Shown here one piece after another: positions 1-8,448 of a stretch of DNA of 64,000 nucleotides (position 1 is its first letter; the number at the start of each line of letters is the position of its first letter). This DNA comes from G963662905 sp963676725 (GTDB lineage Bacteria; Bacteroidota; Bacteroidia; Bacteroidales; WRLA01): assembly GCA_963676725.1 (NCBI GenBank), contig OY781463.1, forward strand, positions 1,798,001 through 1,862,000, in the 5' to 3' direction. A program made the position numbers and the translations under genes. Below the pieces are notes generated by a model. The model saw only the letters and a program-made list of their open reading frames with translations, did not search any database and was not told where the DNA came from.

Positions 1-551
1 ATGCGAAGGTCGGCATGGGCATCTATATGCAGTATTGCAAAAGAGGAGTGCTTTTTTGCCAAAGATTTCATTAAACCAATAGGGGAACTGTGATCGCCCC
101 CAACAACGCAAGGAATTTTTCCGCTTTCCAGCAGATCATCACAAAGATCCTCAAGCCAGGCATTCATTGTTTTAGAAGCTTGATTGACAGATGATAAATA
201 ATCCTGAATTTCTGCATCTGTTTCCGCACCGCCTTTTTCTAAATGAGCAATTACCTTTTCAGCATCCTGCCTGCTTTTCTGATTTAGGTCTTCAATATGC
301 ACGGGATACTCATAGCTTGAAGGAAGGTATTCCCAGGCATTTTCAAGATAATGATCATAATAATCAAGCTGAATGGATGCGTCTAAAATCGCTTTTGCCC
401 CTTGAGAACTTCCTGCTCTATAAGAGGTCGTTGCATCCCAAGGAACAGAAACCAAGACAACAGCATCATCGCCAGTAGGGAAGGGAAGGCCGAAAAATTT
501 TCCATTTGGCACCCCTACATTATTAATAGGATCATTTGGTTTATTGCTCAT
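1..551 (-). CDS. speB: Agmatinase / arginase-family ureohydrolase (C-terminus beyond the window)
   Basis: The minus strand is open from an ATG at 551 to the window edge, giving about 183 residues of an arginase-fold enzyme that probably hydrolyses agmatine to putrescine and urea in the cytosol. Near the visible end are the family metal-binding motifs GGDHS and DAHAD (Mn ligands His and Asp). The rest of the catalytic domain lies outside the window. The start codon overlaps the last 11 bases of the upstream AdoMetDC-spermidine synthase gene, so the two are probably translated from one mRNA. Putrescine made here would be the substrate of that neighbour. Formiminoglutamase or another ureohydrolase cannot be excluded without the C-terminus, but the polyamine context favours agmatinase. 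Confidence 0.85.
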   Translation of the reverse strand, partial: MSNKPNDPINNVGVPNGKFFGLPFPTGDDAVVLVSVPWDATTSYRAGSSQGAKAILDASIQLDYYDHYLENAWEYLPSSYEYPVHIEDLNQKSRQDAEKVIAHLEKGGAETDAEIQDYLSSVNQASKTMNAWLEDLCDDLLESGKIPCVVGGDHSSPIGLMKSLAKKHSSFAILHIDAHADLR

Positions 552-1824
552 TCAAAAGTTGCTTTACATAATTTGGTAATAGAAACGCAGCCTGATGAAT
601 ACCATAATTATAATAATTCAGGACATTATTTCTTGTAAATGCCTCAACCTTTTCTTTATTGGCTTTATCTGCTTGAATGCTGCCCTTTGAGGCAATTTGC
701 ACGCTCCAAATCCCTGAGGGATAAGTAGGTATATGAAATAGTAATGTTTTTGTTTTCTCCTTTCCTGCTATTTCTTTAAGGCAGGAATTAATCTGACGGA
801 ATGCTTTTTGATTGAACATTGGCGACTCAGATTGAGTAACAATCAGTCCATCTTTAGTGAGTGCGTTCATGCAATTTTTGAAAAACTCCAGGTTGAAAAG
901 CCCTTCAGCCGGACCAACGGGATCGCTACCATCAACAATCACCAGATCAAAGCTTTCGGCAGCAGCTTCTTTTACATATTTTATACCGTCTCCTATGATT
1001 AATTCCAATTTTGGATGATTGAATGATTGAGACAATGTAGGCAAATGACGTTTGGAGGCTTCAACTACATTTTCGTCAATTTCAACCATAACAACCTTAT
1101 CAATACCCTGATGTTTCAGCACTTCTCTGATTGTGCCACCATCACCACCTCCAATAACCAATACATTTTTAATATTGCCATGAGCCAAAATAGCCGGGTG
1201 GGTAATCATTTCATGATAATGATATTCATCTTTTTCGGTACACATCACCATATTATCAATGGTAAGCGTTTTTCCATAAGCAAAGGTGTCAATTACCTTT
1301 GTTCTTTGGTATTCTGAGCTTTTATCGAACAGGACTTCTCCAGTATATCGTAGGCTAAGAGCTTGATTTTCATCCTTATCAGTAAACCATACATTGCGGT
1401 TATACTTTGCAGGATTCAATCGTTTTTCTGCATCCATCCTGCTATCGCGTACATTAAAATCAATACGTTCAAGTAAGTTAAGGTTTCCACGGCCTATTTC
1501 AATTGCAGAATAATTCTTTGCCTGAAAAACAGCTTTAAGATGATCAAAAGATTTCCAAGGGTCAACAGTATCTCCGCAAGTGAACAGATCAACGGCTGCA
1601 TACTGGTATTCGGGCCAGGTATGAATGGCTAAGTGACTCTCCTGAATAACTACAACACCGGATACGCCAAAGGGCGAAAAATGATGAAAAGTAGAATTAA
1701 TGACAGTAGCATTGGCCTTAAGCGCTGCATCAACCATTCCTGTTTCAATTAATGAAACATCATTTAATATTTCAGCAGCACAACCACTGAACTCTACCAA
1801 AATGTGTCTTCCTAAAGCTGACAT
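541..1824 (-). CDS. Bifunctional S-adenosylmethionine decarboxylase-spermidine synthase
   Basis: This is a 427-residue fusion of two enzymes that are usually separate. Residues 1 to about 115 form a bacterial class 1B AdoMet decarboxylase proenzyme. The ESHLAIHTWPE motif places Ser63 as the self-cleavage and pyruvoyl residue, with His68 and Cys83 in the expected places. Residues about 130-427 are an aminopropyltransferase with the GGGDGG nucleotide loop, VEID, GDG and the catalytic VDGSDPVGPA loop. The protein would make decarboxylated AdoMet and transfer its aminopropyl group to putrescine, giving spermidine. The downstream gene encodes agmatinase, the putrescine supplier, and overlaps it by 11 bp. 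A TAnnTTTG promoter box lies about 32 bp upstream. Such fusions are known in scattered bacteria. Whether the product is spermidine or another triamine is inferred. Confidence 0.93.
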   Translation of the reverse strand: MSALGRHILVEFSGCAAEILNDVSLIETGMVDAALKANATVINSTFHHFSPFGVSGVVVIQESHLAIHTWPEYQYAAVDLFTCGDTVDPWKSFDHLKAVFQAKNYSAIEIGRGNLNLLERIDFNVRDSRMDAEKRLNPAKYNRNVWFTDKDENQALSLRYTGEVLFDKSSEYQRTKVIDTFAYGKTLTIDNMVMCTEKDEYHYHEMITHPAILAHGNIKNVLVIGGGDGGTIREVLKHQGIDKVVMVEIDENVVEASKRHLPTLSQSFNHPKLELIIGDGIKYVKEAAAESFDLVIVDGSDPVGPAEGLFNLEFFKNCMNALTKDGLIVTQSESPMFNQKAFRQINSCLKEIAGKEKTKTLLFHIPTYPSGIWSVQIASKGSIQADKANKEKVEAFTRNNVLNYYNYGIHQAAFLLPNYVKQLLNEQ

Positions 1825-1855
1825 ATGATTCTTTATTTAATTGTATTTAGCGCTG

Positions 1856-1863
1856 CAAAAATA
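1856..1863 (-). promoter_or_regulatory. Bacteroidota -7 box (TATTTTTG) for the polyamine operon
   Basis: On the minus strand TATTTTTG matches the Bacteroidota -7 consensus TAnnTTTG. It sits 32 bp before the ATG of the AdoMetDC-spermidine synthase gene. No clear -33 TTTG was found at the usual spacing. Confidence 0.5.
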
Positions 1864-2563
1864 TGCGATAAATGAATAAATGAAGGCATTTTTTTTTGAA
1901 AATTAAAGCTTGCACATACAATGGGTATAATGTGCACATAGAATAAAACTCCCATTTTTTTGGGTTTTTGATAGAGTATGTAAAAATAAAATTCATTGAG
2001 CACAGAATAACAACCCATTAGAAAAAGTTGGTAATGACCAATGGATTAAGACGGATACAGAAGTCAATAGGGGAGGCTCTTATTTTTATAAATTATAACT
2101 ATAGCGACGGTTTTAGGGTCGTCTAATGCATTCCCAAATAATGTTCATAATAAAAATTCATTGCTCTTTTTGGTCATCCGAACCATCCAAAATCATATTA
2201 TTATATAATGTCTTTGATGCACTATTCGATCATGTGTATTTTTTCAATTTGAACACTAAAGTTAACTTATTGATAATCAGTACTATAAATATGTATCTAT
2301 AGTGCTTTAACAGTGTGTTAACAATAATTTAATACTAAAAAGAAAAGCTTATTCAAAATGAAGTTAAAAAAGGAAATAGTCCATGTAGTGGACAAGAAGA
2401 ATGGAAGCTTAAGAGAATTAAAAAAATGAGATTTTTACGCAATCAACTGGTTTAATGTATATTATAGCATTTTTTATTACAATATTATTAATTTCTATCA
2501 TGCTAAATACACGATGGCATAGCATTTGTTATTACTATAAGCGAAATCTAAAAATTAATAACT
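1864..2563. other. Gene-free AT-rich intergenic region
   Basis: About 700 bp separate the divergent polyamine operon and the lipoprotein gene. It is very AT-rich with several short stop-interrupted frames. I see no convincing gene, RNA or repeat. The only curiosity is a 23-codon frame at 2358-2429, which has no supporting features. Confidence 0.5.
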
Positions 2564-3850
2564 ATGAAAAAGATTTTTTCTCTATTAGTGATTGTAGCCG
2601 TCTTATTTACAGCATGTAAGAAAGACGATGAAGGTGTAACACCGAACGATTCCAATAATACAAATTCAGGACTTATTGTGAACACAAGCAAAGCTGATCT
2701 AGCAAACCGCTTCGAAGTAATGAGCGAAGAAGTATCACTAGTGAATGAGCTTAAAGCTACAAATGAAACTTTCACATTCGATAAAATTGGTCATCTGTAT
2801 CCTTCAGGTACTAACTATAGTGCCACTAGTGTAGATGCCTACAATGATATTGTTTATGTTAGTTTCCATGTTCGCGGAGATGTTTATGGTGGTGAAATCG
2901 TAGCACTTGATGCGCAAGAGTTAATTGCAATCGGTGCAACAGATTATCCTCGTCCTGCCGGAACAAATGATGTCGTTCTATTTTCAGCAGAGGATGTTGA
3001 TATGGACTTTAATGACCTTATGTTAGGTCAGGAACGCTCATATTTATATGTAGCAGGTGGCCGTAACGATATGTACGGACCATATGATGATCAACCTTAT
3101 CCTGCAACTGTAGTGCGTTATGCATTGAGTAATTTAATCCCTACCGGAGAAATCAGTTGGGAAGCTTATCTTCCAGCATCTGATGCCAATTCTGTAACTC
3201 GCGTTACAGGAGGCGTTACAAATCCGGGTACAATCTGGATGACAACTGCAGGTAATACAATTGACGGACATACCGGTGGCCTGAAAGTTACTTATACTAC
3301 AGATCCTGATCCGGAAACTCCAATACTTGAGTATGAAGTTGTTGATGGACGTCATTTTGTTGCAAATGAAACTTATGGTGTATTCCTTTATGGTGGTGCC
3401 GGGGTTGCAAAATTGGATGTTTATAAAATCAATAATCCAGGATCGAATGGTTTCCCACAGTTTATGCGTACCATCACACTTGATGCTGATGTTACTGACA
3501 ATGGCAAAAACTCACTTGTACTTGACGGTGAATATGCTTATGTTGCCTTAGGTGAAGCTGGTGTTAGAAAAGTAAGAATCTCTCAAACTTTTGAGATGAC
3601 TTCTTATGATTTCCCTGGAAAAGGAAACGCAAATGCCGTTGCTCTTGATGATGACGGAAATGTCTATATCGCTTACGGTCAGGCTGGTCTTATCGTTCTT
3701 AACGACGATCTTGAGTTATTAGGACAATATAATGAAGATGGTAGTTTTAACTTTGTTACTATTGAAGACAATTTAATCTATCTTGCAGTTGGTGTTAATA
3801 ATACCAATGGCGTTCGTGATGGTGGCTTACTAATTCTTGAAAAACAGTAG
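2564..3850 (+). CDS. Surface or periplasmic beta-propeller-like lipoprotein, function unknown
   Basis: This 428-residue protein starts with a lipoprotein signal peptide (Lys-Lys, hydrophobic stretch, lipobox FTAC; mature N-terminus Cys at about residue 18). A short acidic/Asn/Ser-rich linker follows. The rest is beta-rich with repeated patterns such as AVALDDDGNVYIAYG and SLVLDGEYAYVALGEAGV, typical of blades in a propeller of the LVIVD or PQQ/NHL kind. No catalytic motif is recognisable. It is monocistronic: a 700-bp gap lies upstream and a strong intrinsic terminator follows 28 bp after the stop. A binding or structural role in the outer membrane is likely but inferred. Confidence 0.8.
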   Translation: MKKIFSLLVIVAVLFTACKKDDEGVTPNDSNNTNSGLIVNTSKADLANRFEVMSEEVSLVNELKATNETFTFDKIGHLYPSGTNYSATSVDAYNDIVYVSFHVRGDVYGGEIVALDAQELIAIGATDYPRPAGTNDVVLFSAEDVDMDFNDLMLGQERSYLYVAGGRNDMYGPYDDQPYPATVVRYALSNLIPTGEISWEAYLPASDANSVTRVTGGVTNPGTIWMTTAGNTIDGHTGGLKVTYTTDPDPETPILEYEVVDGRHFVANETYGVFLYGGAGVAKLDVYKINNPGSNGFPQFMRTITLDADVTDNGKNSLVLDGEYAYVALGEAGVRKVRISQTFEMTSYDFPGKGNANAVALDDDGNVYIAYGQAGLIVLNDDLELLGQYNEDGSFNFVTIEDNLIYLAVGVNNTNGVRDGGLLILEKQ

Positions 3851-3877
3851 TCAAAAGATTTAATGCTAAAATAATAC

Positions 3878-3906
3878 AGCGCCTGACATTGTCAGGCGCT
3901 TTTTTG
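3878..3906 (+). terminator. Rho-independent terminator after the lipoprotein gene
   Basis: A perfect 10-bp stem (AGCGCCTGAC with GTCAGGCGCT) and a 3-nt loop are followed by a T-run, 28 bp after the stop codon. Confidence 0.92.
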
Positions 3907-3920
3907 TTTGATAATCTTTT

Positions 3921-3928
3921 TATATTTG
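3921..3928 (+). promoter_or_regulatory. Bacteroidota -7 box (TATATTTG)
   Basis: TATATTTG matches TAnnTTTG and lies immediately after the preceding terminator, about 77 bp before the small gene at 4005. A T-rich TTTG-containing stretch lies upstream, though closer than the usual -33 spacing. Confidence 0.5.
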
Positions 3929-4004
3929 CACGAAAATTATGTATCCCCCATTTTTATTTAATATTTATTAATCATTAGAGCCTAGTAAAGGCATTTTTAA
4001 GACC

Positions 4005-4229
4005 ATGGAAGAACAGCAAAAAGTCATTAACGCGCTCAGAAAAGTTTTTGCGAGTGCATCAGATATTTATGTTGATACTCAACTGAAAGAGTGTGAAGTG
4101 CGCGTTGATATTGCGGAATTTATTGGAGAAATCAGCCATGTAATCCATGAAGGGGATATTAGCCTGAAAATGGAGGACTATAACGACATTTTACCATTTA
4201 AATATGTCTTTAGCTATCGCTGTAGATAA
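4005..4229 (+). CDS. Small hypothetical protein (74 aa)
   Basis: This is a 74-residue acidic, soluble protein with an N-terminal helix (EEQQKVINALRKVF) followed by an alternating beta/alpha pattern. It has no signal peptide, membrane segment or recognised motif. Support for its reality comes from a clean promoter box and terminator upstream, an ATG start and an amino-acid composition like that of its neighbours. It lies 73 bp before the TruA-like gene and could share its transcript. I do not recognise the family. Confidence 0.5.
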   Translation: MEEQQKVINALRKVFASASDIYVDTQLKECEVRVDIAEFIGEISHVIHEGDISLKMEDYNDILPFKYVFSYRCR

Positions 4230-4302
4230 AGTCGCTTAGCGAACTAAATATCCACGATAGTACATTCCTGAAGTTATCATCTTTCAGAATCATTTTCTGC
4301 AT

Positions 4303-5019
4303 ATGATAGAATATAATATTCATGCCTCTGTATTTTCTTTGTGCGCAAGCAACAATCTGTCCAAGAAGGGGGAAAGCACCGATGAAAATATTTCAGATGC
4401 ACTTTGTAGGATACTTCGAACATCAATAAGTGCAAAGGCTTATGGTGCTTTTGTTGAAGGAATGCATGCCGACGAATATTGGCTTCGGTTTTCATATGAT
4501 GGTGTTTTTCCGAAGCAGTTCCTTTTTAAAATGAATCGGTTTTTACCATCTAACATTAGAATCCACGATCTGTATCGAATTAAGCACTGTGCCCCTTCTT
4601 TATTCAATCCAATATTTACGTACAATTATGCGGTGCAGATAGTAAGCAGCCCATTTAATCGTGCGATCTGCCATGAACCCTTCATCCATAGTCAAAGTTT
4701 AAAAGGACTTCAAAAGAAAATAGATCAATTATCCATCATTTTTAAAAACATTGATTTTTATAAGGATAGCCATTTAGAAATGAGCCATACGGCACATTTG
4801 CTTATGTTCTGTTTTTCTGGGAATTATAAGCCTTTTATAGCACTGGCTGTATTTGAATATCTTTTAAAAGACAATAATGATGCTCTCCTGAACAAACTGA
4901 TGGATCCTATGAATAGTCTTAACGATAGCCTACAAAATGGCATTCCGCTCAAAGGGCTACATTTGAAAAAAATAGATTTTGCTCAGGGGCTTGAAATGGA
5001 TCGGGTAGAGCTTGAATAA
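4303..5019 (+). CDS. TruA-like protein lacking the catalytic motif (degenerate pseudouridine synthase)
   Basis: The 238-residue protein can be aligned by eye to tRNA pseudouridine synthase A along most of its length. The segment GAFVEGMHADEYWLRF sits where TruA has GAGRTDxGVHA plus the following strand. FLFKMNRFLPSNIRI matches the FLYKLN-LP-DI segment, FTYNYAVQIVSSPF matches the RTYEYHI-PF segment, and NGIPLKGLHLKKIDF matches the C-terminal APPxGLxLxxVxY motif. The RTD active-site tripeptide is gone, two residues are missing there, and the N-terminal YDGTxFxGWQ motif is not recognisable. It is therefore probably catalytically dead or repurposed, perhaps as an RNA-binding protein. A fast-evolving true enzyme seems unlikely without the Asp. 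It converges on the histidine kinase gene that follows. Confidence 0.65.
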   Translation: MIEYNIHASVFSLCASNNLSKKGESTDENISDALCRILRTSISAKAYGAFVEGMHADEYWLRFSYDGVFPKQFLFKMNRFLPSNIRIHDLYRIKHCAPSLFNPIFTYNYAVQIVSSPFNRAICHEPFIHSQSLKGLQKKIDQLSIIFKNIDFYKDSHLEMSHTAHLLMFCFSGNYKPFIALAVFEYLLKDNNDALLNKLMDPMNSLNDSLQNGIPLKGLHLKKIDFAQGLEMDRVELE

Positions 5020-5020
5020 A

Positions 5021-6244
5021 TTATTTTAGCGGAGTGGATTGTTCAAAAATCACGATAAACTTTGAGCCTTGTCCTAATGTTGATTCGCACCAGACTTCAC
5101 CTTTCATTGCTTCCACATATTTTTTAACTATCGAAAGCCCCAATCCGGTTGATTTTTCACCATCTGTTGGCTTGGCAGAAAGCTTCTGATAACGTGAAAA
5201 TAAAATTTTCATGTCTTGGGGGGGAATCCCAGGACCTTCGTCTTTGATTTCAAAGCGGATAAACCCTTTATATTCAAATACTTTAATATAAATAGTAGAT
5301 CCTTTGGGTGAAAATTTTATCGCATTGGAAATCAGGTTTTCAAAAATTTGTGCTGTATATGATTTATCGATAAATGCGAATAATGGTTCAGTAATTTGAA
5401 TCACCGTAATTTTTTTCCTGGTAGCGATTTCTTTAAATTGAGAATGCACTTCTTTAAGGATAAGACTGATGTCGTGATGGTCCAGCTCAAGTTTTACAGT
5501 TTCAGCATCAATAACCTGATTATCAAGTATTTTATTGATAATAGATGTCATTCTGTTCACAGAATTTTTCATCAGGCCAAGGTATTCGTTCTGTTCTTCG
5601 CTAAATTCTTCAGAGTTTGTTGCGAGCAATTCAATGGCGCAAGTATTACTAGTTAATGGGTTTCTCAGATCATGGGCAACAACATCGATCAGATAGTTTT
5701 TCTCAAGGTTTAATTTGCGCAATTCAATATTTTGCAGCTGTAATTGTTGTTTTTGCTTTTCAATTTCCTCTTTCTGATGGTGAATTTCCCGATAACTCTG
5801 ACCAAGTTTTTCTTCAAGTTCGTTCATTGTTCGAATTCTTGAAGTAAGAACACGGGTTATTGCGCGTACAATAGTGATATTTTTATCAATTAAGGCATCA
5901 AAATCTTTTCTGGTAAGCTCGAGAAAACGACACTTATCAATTGTAGTAACTGAGGCAGAACGTGTTTCCTTATCAAATAGGGCATATTCACCGAAAATAT
6001 AGCCATTATCCAAGGTGCTGAAAACATAATCTCCGTCGTGTACTTTCACTTTTCCTTTTTGTATAATAAACATACTCTCGGCAGCATCGCCTTTATGGAA
6101 TAGTGTAATACCACTTTCAACTTCACGCTCAATTAATACATCAGCTATCTTTTGAAGGTTTTCTTCATTGCTGTGTTCAAAAATGCTCACTTTTCGAAGA
6201 AAGTCGAGCCACTTTGTATTATTCGTGTTCGGTTTTTGTTCCAT
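5021..6244 (-). CDS. Soluble histidine kinase with N-terminal cyclic-nucleotide-binding domain
   Basis: This 407-residue protein has no membrane segments. Residues about 15-120 form a CRP/cNMP-type beta-roll (FHKGDAAESMFIIQKGKVKV, then FGEYALFDKETRSASV). Residues 135-185 are a charged coiled coil. HisKA follows with the phosphoacceptor His191 (VVAHDLRNPLTS), then HATPase_c with the N box (FENLISNAIKFSPKGS), DEGPGIPP and STGLGLSIVKKY. It probably senses a small intracellular ligand and autophosphorylates. The ERSASV-like RSASV element resembles cNMP pockets, but the ligand is unknown. No response regulator is adjacent. Its start overlaps the end of the EamA permease gene by 26 bp, so the two are likely co-transcribed. 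Confidence 0.88.
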   Translation of the reverse strand: MEQKPNTNNTKWLDFLRKVSIFEHSNEENLQKIADVLIEREVESGITLFHKGDAAESMFIIQKGKVKVHDGDYVFSTLDNGYIFGEYALFDKETRSASVTTIDKCRFLELTRKDFDALIDKNITIVRAITRVLTSRIRTMNELEEKLGQSYREIHHQKEEIEKQKQQLQLQNIELRKLNLEKNYLIDVVAHDLRNPLTSNTCAIELLATNSEEFSEEQNEYLGLMKNSVNRMTSIINKILDNQVIDAETVKLELDHHDISLILKEVHSQFKEIATRKKITVIQITEPLFAFIDKSYTAQIFENLISNAIKFSPKGSTIYIKVFEYKGFIRFEIKDEGPGIPPQDMKILFSRYQKLSAKPTDGEKSTGLGLSIVKKYVEAMKGEVWCESTLGQGSKFIVIFEQSTPLK

Positions 6245-7178
6245 TGAATAGTTTTCGCTTCTTAATATTCCCCAAATTTAAGTTAATAATACTGAAAATC
6301 ATAAATATAGCTGCAATCCATTGTACAGCAGAAAGATTTACATCATTAAAAATAAAATCAAAAATAATTGCTGATATCGGAAAAAACAATTCACAAATGG
6401 TTGCTATTATAGCTTTTACCTTATTTAAACCATAATAATACAGAAAAATTGCCCCAGAGCCGGTTGTAAGACCAATAATCATAAAAAGAATGAAATGATT
6501 CATATTCATTTGATTCAGGCTTTTGAAACCTCCAGTTGCGAGAACATAAAGCAGCATAATAATGCTGGTAAAACCATAGCGAAAGAAGGTGGCCGATTTG
6601 AATTCGATTCCTTGTAATGCCTTTTTCGATAATACCGTGGAACTGCCAAAAGAGAATGCTGCAAGAAGGGCAAATAAAGAGGCATAAAGGGTTTTGCTCC
6701 CGGATGTATTATGGGGCAGATCAAAACCAAAGGTCATAAAATATCCTGCAATTAAAGCCAATGCAGCCCAGAGTAAGAAACTAGGACGTAATTTTTCTTT
6801 CAAAAAAATAGCGGCAAGTGAAATTGCAAAAACCGGTTGAAGCTTCTGTAAAAGAACTACTATTGTAAGATGCTGAAAATTAACTAAAAACAAGGCTTTT
6901 ACAATGGCTAATGTGCCAATTGCACCGCCTGTAAGTGCTATTAAAAATAAAATAAACCATTGCTGTGAAGTATAGGTCTTCGCTTTTTGATAGGAATGGT
7001 AAAGCAGAGGCTGCATCAAAAGAAAAGGCAAAAAATGCAATACGAAAACGACAAAACCTACATCCAAAGCAAACAGACGAGGCGTTAATACAACTCCATC
7101 CAATCCCCATAAAATAGCTGCAAAACTAATGGCTAATGCCCCGGTAATTATATTTCTTCGTGTTGTTGTCAATAGCAA
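6219..7178 (-). CDS. EamA/DMT-family inner-membrane permease
   Basis: This 319-residue polytopic protein has about ten hydrophobic helices arranged as two EamA repeats (first half with ILWGLDGVV, second half with FSFGSSTVLSKKAL). The fold is that of drug/metabolite transporters exporting small metabolites or amino acids. The substrate cannot be deduced. The likely start is TTG at 7178, just before the first membrane segment and 17 bp from a TATCTTTG promoter box; no ATG fits as well. It overlaps the following histidine kinase gene by 26 bp. Confidence 0.85.
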   Translation of the reverse strand: MLLTTTRRNIITGALAISFAAILWGLDGVVLTPRLFALDVGFVVFVLHFLPFLLMQPLLYHSYQKAKTYTSQQWFILFLIALTGGAIGTLAIVKALFLVNFQHLTIVVLLQKLQPVFAISLAAIFLKEKLRPSFLLWAALALIAGYFMTFGFDLPHNTSGSKTLYASLFALLAAFSFGSSTVLSKKALQGIEFKSATFFRYGFTSIIMLLYVLATGGFKSLNQMNMNHFILFMIIGLTTGSGAIFLYYYGLNKVKAIIATICELFFPISAIIFDFIFNDVNLSAVQWIAAIFMIFSIINLNLGNIKKRKLFNGTKTEHE

Positions 7179-7194
7179 TTTTTTAGAGTACCTG

Positions 7195-7202
7195 CAAAGA
7201 TA
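7195..7202 (-). promoter_or_regulatory. Bacteroidota -7 box (TATCTTTG) for the permease-kinase pair
   Basis: A minus-strand TATCTTTG lies 16 bp before the TTG start at 7178. The short leader is consistent with the near-leaderless starts seen elsewhere in the window. Confidence 0.5.
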
Positions 7203-7331
7203 AAAAGACTGTTAGATATTAAGCTATAAATAAAAAATTCCTCTAAAAATCCTTTTCTTGCTGCTATTATTAATCATAGGTTATTTAATTCTTCAATATA
7301 AAAATGCGGCGGCTTCTATTTTTTGTATTTT

Positions 7332-7339
7332 TAACTTTG
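7332..7339 (+). promoter_or_regulatory. Bacteroidota -7 box (TAACTTTG) for amrS
   Basis: TAACTTTG matches TAnnTTTG and is the only such box in the 227-bp gap between the divergent permease gene and amrS. It lies 66 bp before the ATG. Confidence 0.45.
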
Positions 7340-7405
7340 CTATGCAGGAAGAATGGATCTGTTCGAATTCTTCGCTCAACGGCACTATTACTTAAATGAT
7401 TCAAG

Positions 7406-8416
7406 ATGCAGATCGCCTCATATTTTAAAGAGAAAAATAATAATACTGTGCAATGTTTGCTTTGCCCTCATTTATGCGATATTGAGGATGGGAGTAGGGG
7501 AGTTTGCTCTGTTCGCATCAATAGGAAAGGAAGGCTTCTTAGTGCAAATTATGGACGAATAAGCGCTATAAATTACGATCCGATTGAAAAAAAGCCTCTT
7601 TTTCATTTCTATCCGGGAAGGCATATTTTATCGGTCGGGAGTTTTGGCTGCAACCTAAAATGTAATTTTTGCCAAAACTGGCAAATTTCCCAGAAAGCGC
7701 CGACGAAAAATGCTGTTTATCAAAGCCCGCATCAAATAATTGAACAAGCAAAAAGTATCCCAAATAATCTGGGAATTGCCTATACGTATAACGAGCCGAC
7801 TGTTTTCTATGAACTGATGTTGCATACTTCCAAAGCAGCGCATCAAGAGGGACTGAAAAATGTGATGATCAGTAATGGCTATATCAATAAAGAACCTTTG
7901 CAGGAAATTCTGCCCTTTATGGATGCTTTTAATATTGATTTAAAAGCTTTTGACAAAAATTTCTATAGGAAGCAAACCGGAGCTAGGTTATCGCCAGTGC
8001 TGCAAAGCTTAAAATTAATTGGTTCATCATCAAAACATCTCGAAATTAGCTTTCTGATTATCCCCGGTTTAAACGATAATATGCATGATTTTGAGGCTAT
8101 GCTGCAGTTTATCAATGATTTTTGCGGTCCTAAATCTGTGTTGCACTTAAGTCGCTATTTTCCAAATTATCAACAGACGGCAGTCAGCACACCCGAGCAT
8201 ACAATAAATCGATTCTATGAGAAAGCGAAACATGTCTTAAATTTTGTCTATCAAGGCAATATGCCCTCTACATACCAAAGCAATACCTATTGCCCTAAAT
8301 GTGGTTCCCTTTTGATTCAGCGCGATCTAGGGTCGGTTCAAAGCCCAGGACTTTCTCAGGCTCATAGTTGCAAATCATGTGCTTATTCGCTTCATAAAAG
8401 CAATGGGAATGCGTAA
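7406..8416 (+). CDS. amrS: AmmeMemoRadiSam system radical SAM enzyme
   Basis: This 336-residue radical SAM protein has the CxxxCxxC cluster at Cys82-Cys86-Cys89 (GCNLKCNFCQNW). A family-specific N-terminal cysteine cluster (CLLCPHLC and GVC) precedes it, and a zinc-ribbon-like CPKCG plus CKSC pair ends the protein. This architecture is that of the AmrS/PflA-like branch associated with AMMECR1 and MEMO proteins, for which a precise substrate is still unsettled. Neither partner is in this window. It stands alone on the plus strand, convergent with truC. Classical pyruvate formate-lyase activase is less likely given the N-terminal cysteines and length. Confidence 0.9.
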   Translation: MQIASYFKEKNNNTVQCLLCPHLCDIEDGSRGVCSVRINRKGRLLSANYGRISAINYDPIEKKPLFHFYPGRHILSVGSFGCNLKCNFCQNWQISQKAPTKNAVYQSPHQIIEQAKSIPNNLGIAYTYNEPTVFYELMLHTSKAAHQEGLKNVMISNGYINKEPLQEILPFMDAFNIDLKAFDKNFYRKQTGARLSPVLQSLKLIGSSSKHLEISFLIIPGLNDNMHDFEAMLQFINDFCGPKSVLHLSRYFPNYQQTAVSTPEHTINRFYEKAKHVLNFVYQGNMPSTYQSNTYCPKCGSLLIQRDLGSVQSPGLSQAHSCKSCAYSLHKSNGNA

Positions 8417-8448
8417 TGCACTAAAAAGAATGAAGTAAAAGTGCGGGT

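Noticed and set aside
1833..2018. Minus-strand 61-codon frame upstream of the polyamine operon
   Set aside because: Low-complexity AT-rich translation, overlaps the promoter box of the real gene and has no supporting features.
2358..2429. 23-codon ATG frame in the gap before the lipoprotein gene
   Set aside because: Lysine-rich translation of A-rich DNA with no promoter box; chance is sufficient.
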